NCBI GenBank assembly: GCA_003539755.1
Contig: DPOH01000114.1
Span: 1-7,176, forward strand
Direction of reading: 5' to 3'
DNA from: Clostridium sp.
Lineage (GTDB): Bacteria > Bacillota > Clostridia > Clostridiales > Clostridiaceae
Length of the DNA stretch: 7,176 bases
Positions 5,873 to 7,176 of the stretch are shown piece after piece; within the stretch, counting starts at the first letter, position 1; every line of letters begins with the position of its first letter. Under the pieces are notes generated by a model. The model did no database searches, was not told the origin of the DNA, and was given only the letters and a program-made list of their open reading frames with translations. The translations under genes were made by a program, and so were the position numbers.

Positions 5873-6256
5873 CTACATTACTTTTGACATAACAAACTTC
5901 TGAATTTCTTGAGCACATATAATTGCAGTATTCATATCTTCTTCTATAACATCTAGTTCATACGGATATCTAACATGAACACCATAAGGTACAAGTTCAA
6001 GACATTCATCTTCTATTGTTTTAAAATCTGAATCAATAGCTACACACTTTCTATTAAGTAGTCCAAGGTCATGAGTTTTATCTGCACGCATACCTTTAAA
6101 TATAAGCCATCCCTTAAGATATTTTTCAGCACTCTGCTCACAATGATAACAAATTATTTCTATAGGAACAGGATACATTTTTAATAAAAATTTAGCTGAT
6201 TCTAAATCTCTTTCTGCATAATTAAACCATTCATCAGCTACTATTTTATTATCCAT
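5873..6256 (-). CDS. HEPN domain protein, partner of the upstream nucleotidyltransferase
   Basis: The 127-residue product is an all-helical HEPN domain protein. Conserved features are DEWFNYAERDLESAKFLL (8-25), YHCEQSAEKYLKGWLIFKG (37-55), THDL (61-64) and HVRYPYE (94-100). HEPN proteins coded beside small nucleotidyltransferases form two-gene modules; some are toxin-antitoxin systems in which the HEPN protein is a ribonuclease neutralised by adenylylation. The best-studied of these (HepT) has an R-x4-H-x-Y motif. Here an R-x4-H exists (Arg57 to His62), but His62 belongs to the structural HDL motif of the general HEPN family and no tyrosine follows at the HepT position, so nuclease activity is uncertain. 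The ATG overlaps the last 8 nt of the nucleotidyltransferase gene. AGGGGAG lies about 9 nt before it, which supports coupled translation. Length is normal and the gene looks intact. Confidence 0.85.
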   Translation of the reverse strand: MDNKIVADEWFNYAERDLESAKFLLKMYPVPIEIICYHCEQSAEKYLKGWLIFKGMRADKTHDLGLLNRKCVAIDSDFKTIEDECLELVPYGVHVRYPYELDVIEEDMNTAIICAQEIQKFVMSKVM

Positions 6257-6572
6257 ATAGCTTAACTCCCCTACTTAATATTTCATGTTCCATTGTGCAA
6301 TTTATCTGCGCTCTTTCTTTAAATTCATCATTATAGTAAACAAGTAAGTCAACAGGAATGCTTTGAACTCCTACAATTGCTTTTCTTAGCTTTCTCATTA
6401 TTTCAATCTTTCTCTTACTTTTATCATCAGTCACTATACATATATCAAGGTCACTATCTTCTCCAGGATTTCCATAAGCATATGATCCAAAAAGATATGC
6501 TGCTGTTATCTTTGATGTTTTATTAATTTCATTTATTATATTATCAAGTTCAATTTTTACACTTGTAGGCAT
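6249..6572 (-). CDS. MNT-type nucleotidyltransferase, partner of HEPN protein
   Basis: The 107-residue product is a minimal nucleotidyltransferase of the DNA polymerase beta superfamily. It has the signature GSYAYGNPGEDSDLD: Gly29-Ser30, then Asp41 and Asp43 of the DxD pair, with a third acidic residue at Asp75 in IPVDLLV. All residues needed for binding metal and nucleotide are present. Proteins of this class transfer nucleotides to a partner protein, and in characterised pairs they adenylylate the HEPN partner. It is the first gene of a two-gene operon with the HEPN gene, overlapping it by 8 nt. The ATG at 6572 is chosen because a GAGGGTGA Shine-Dalgarno lies 5 nt before it; the open frame continues to 6614 without a better site. 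A sigma-A-type promoter lies at 6604-6632. Confidence 0.87.
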   Translation of the reverse strand: MPTSVKIELDNIINEINKTSKITAAYLFGSYAYGNPGEDSDLDICIVTDDKSKRKIEIMRKLRKAIVGVQSIPVDLLVYYNDEFKERAQINCTMEHEILSRGVKLYG

Positions 6573-6577
6573 TATAC

Positions 6578-6585
6578 TCACCCTC
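6578..6585 (-). promoter_or_regulatory. Ribosome binding site deciding the MNT start
   Basis: GAGGGTGA lies 5 nt before the ATG at 6572. The open frame reaches 6614, but that start would put the predicted -10 box inside the gene, so the shorter protein is favoured. Confidence 0.65.
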
Positions 6586-6603
6586 TTCTTATTTGTTATT
6601 TTA

Positions 6604-6632
6604 ATTATACCCAATATTTATTTATATATAAA
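6604..6632 (-). promoter_or_regulatory. Promoter of the MNT/HEPN operon
   Basis: On the minus strand TTTATA (6627-6632, four of six matching the -35 consensus) is followed after 17 nt by a perfect TATAAT (6604-6609). The start of transcription would fall about 25 nt before the MNT start codon. No operator-like dyad is evident at the site. Confidence 0.5.
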
Positions 6633-6687
6633 CTTAAATTTACATCTCTCAATTTATAAATTTGTTTTATATAGCACTCTACATTTA

Positions 6688-7176
6688 TCATTCAAAAAGA
6701 AACAGCAGACTATATTTTCCTATAGCCTGCTTAATTTCTAGTTCATTATCTGTTTCTTTTACTTGCTTTATATTCTTTACCTTATCATATTTAATAAGCT
6801 CTTCTGCAAGTTCTATTTTAGAATTATAAATATCTCTATCATTAGGATTTGTTTCAAGAAGAACCTTTGCCATCTTAAATACTAGCTTTAGCTGATTATC
6901 ATTACTAATTTTATTTAAATCAAGCTGTTCTACATCTATTGTCCTAAAATTATATGTTAATATTTCATCTTCTATCTTTAGAATTCTATAAACATATTGC
7001 TTATCCTTTCCACGTTCACCTTTATAAGTATATATTGCTGCCGCTATTACTTCACTCTTATCTTTATTTTTATATCTGAATTTATCCCAAATACAAATTA
7101 TTGCATTACCACTTTTGGCAACAACGCAAAAAAGCAGTAAATATAATTTAATTATACTTACTACTCTTACATATAG
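6688..7176 (-). CDS. Hypothetical protein, 3' part (runs off the window)
   Basis: The minus-strand frame is open from the window edge at 7176 to TGA at 6688-6690, giving 162 residues of a protein whose beginning lies outside or is lost. The sequence is protein-like and charged: IWDKFRYKNKDKSEVIAAAI, YTYKGERGKDKQYVYRILKI, TIDVEQLDLNKI, VFKMAKVLLETNPNDRD, then IELAEELIKYDKV and the hydrophobic end KYSLLFLFE. There is no ATG, GTG or TTG codon in frame before 6873, and the ATG at 6873 has no Shine-Dalgarno sequence. A gene starting there is therefore unlikely; the coding part clearly extends further upstream. I do not recognise the family with confidence; a Rpn/YhgA-like (recombination-promoting nuclease or transposase-like) C-terminal region is a guess. 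The dyad repeat copy C lies within this frame at 7103-7123, so everything upstream of about 7100 may be transposon sequence that happens to be open, and the gene may be 5'-truncated. Confidence 0.6.
   Translation of the reverse strand, partial: LYVRVVSIIKLYLLLFCVVAKSGNAIICIWDKFRYKNKDKSEVIAAAIYTYKGERGKDKQYVYRILKIEDEILTYNFRTIDVEQLDLNKISNDNQLKLVFKMAKVLLETNPNDRDIYNSKIELAEELIKYDKVKNIKQVKETDNELEIKQAIGKYSLLFLFE
7103..7123 (-). repeat. Dyad repeat copy C
   Basis: On the minus strand it reads TGTTGCCAAAAGTGGTAATG, with TTGCCA-N4-TGGTAA. It matches copy A at 18 of 21 positions and has the same orientation as copy B. It lies inside the open frame of the partial gene at 6688-7176, at the point where recognisable protein-like sequence begins. 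Confidence 0.5.

Noticed and set aside
6688..6873. A complete 61-residue gene starting at 6873
   Set aside because: The ATG lacks a Shine-Dalgarno sequence and the same frame is open and protein-like to the window edge, so this is an internal methionine of a longer gene.
1..7176. CRISPR array, tRNA, rRNA or riboswitch
   Set aside because: No regularly spaced repeats, no tRNA cloverleaf or rRNA-like sequence and no recognisable riboswitch core were seen on either strand.

Overview
The window is very AT-rich DNA with strong GGAGG-type ribosome binding sites and short clostridial-style proteins. This points to a low-GC Firmicute, most likely a clostridium; the species cannot be named from the sequence. 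It looks like an accessory region: a broken restriction-modification gene, a decayed transposase, repeated short motifs, a nucleotidyltransferase/HEPN pair and gene fragments sit between a few intact genes.

Layout. 1-336 holds no convincing gene. 337-1464 (minus) is the front three quarters of a type I restriction-modification methylase subunit (hsdM) that stops before its C-terminal region; no hsdS or hsdR is visible. 1635-2717 (minus) encodes an EcsC-family protein. 2912-3921 (minus) is a two-gene operon encoding the two halves of a UPF0718/ArsP-like permease, with an extended -10 promoter, a palindrome near the expected transcription start and a terminator downstream. 4346-4504 (plus) is a remnant of an IS1595-family transposase that runs into the ribosome binding site of a RibD_C/dihydrofolate-reductase-like gene (4519-5088, plus). 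A small Ada-type zinc-binding protein gene (5160-5426, minus) converges on it. 5873-6572 (minus) is an overlapping nucleotidyltransferase (MNT) and HEPN gene pair with its own promoter. 6688-7176 (minus) is the 3' part of an unidentified gene that runs off the window.

Most notable signal: a roughly 21-bp motif built on the dyad TTGCCA-N4-TGGCAA occurs three times (4229-4249 plus, 5559-5579 minus, 7103-7123 minus). The first two copies are inverted and enclose exactly the transposase remnant, the RibD_C gene and the Ada-like gene. This suggests, without proving it, a decayed transposon of about 1.35 kb carrying passenger genes. A second point is the end of the Ada-like gene, where an A5 run and an ATGA overlap join it to a 20-codon frame that reads like its natural C-terminal tail.

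For six of the nine intact or partly intact genes the start was checked against a Shine-Dalgarno sequence. In four cases (hsdM, ecsC-like, Ada-like, MNT) the real start lies inside the longest open frame.
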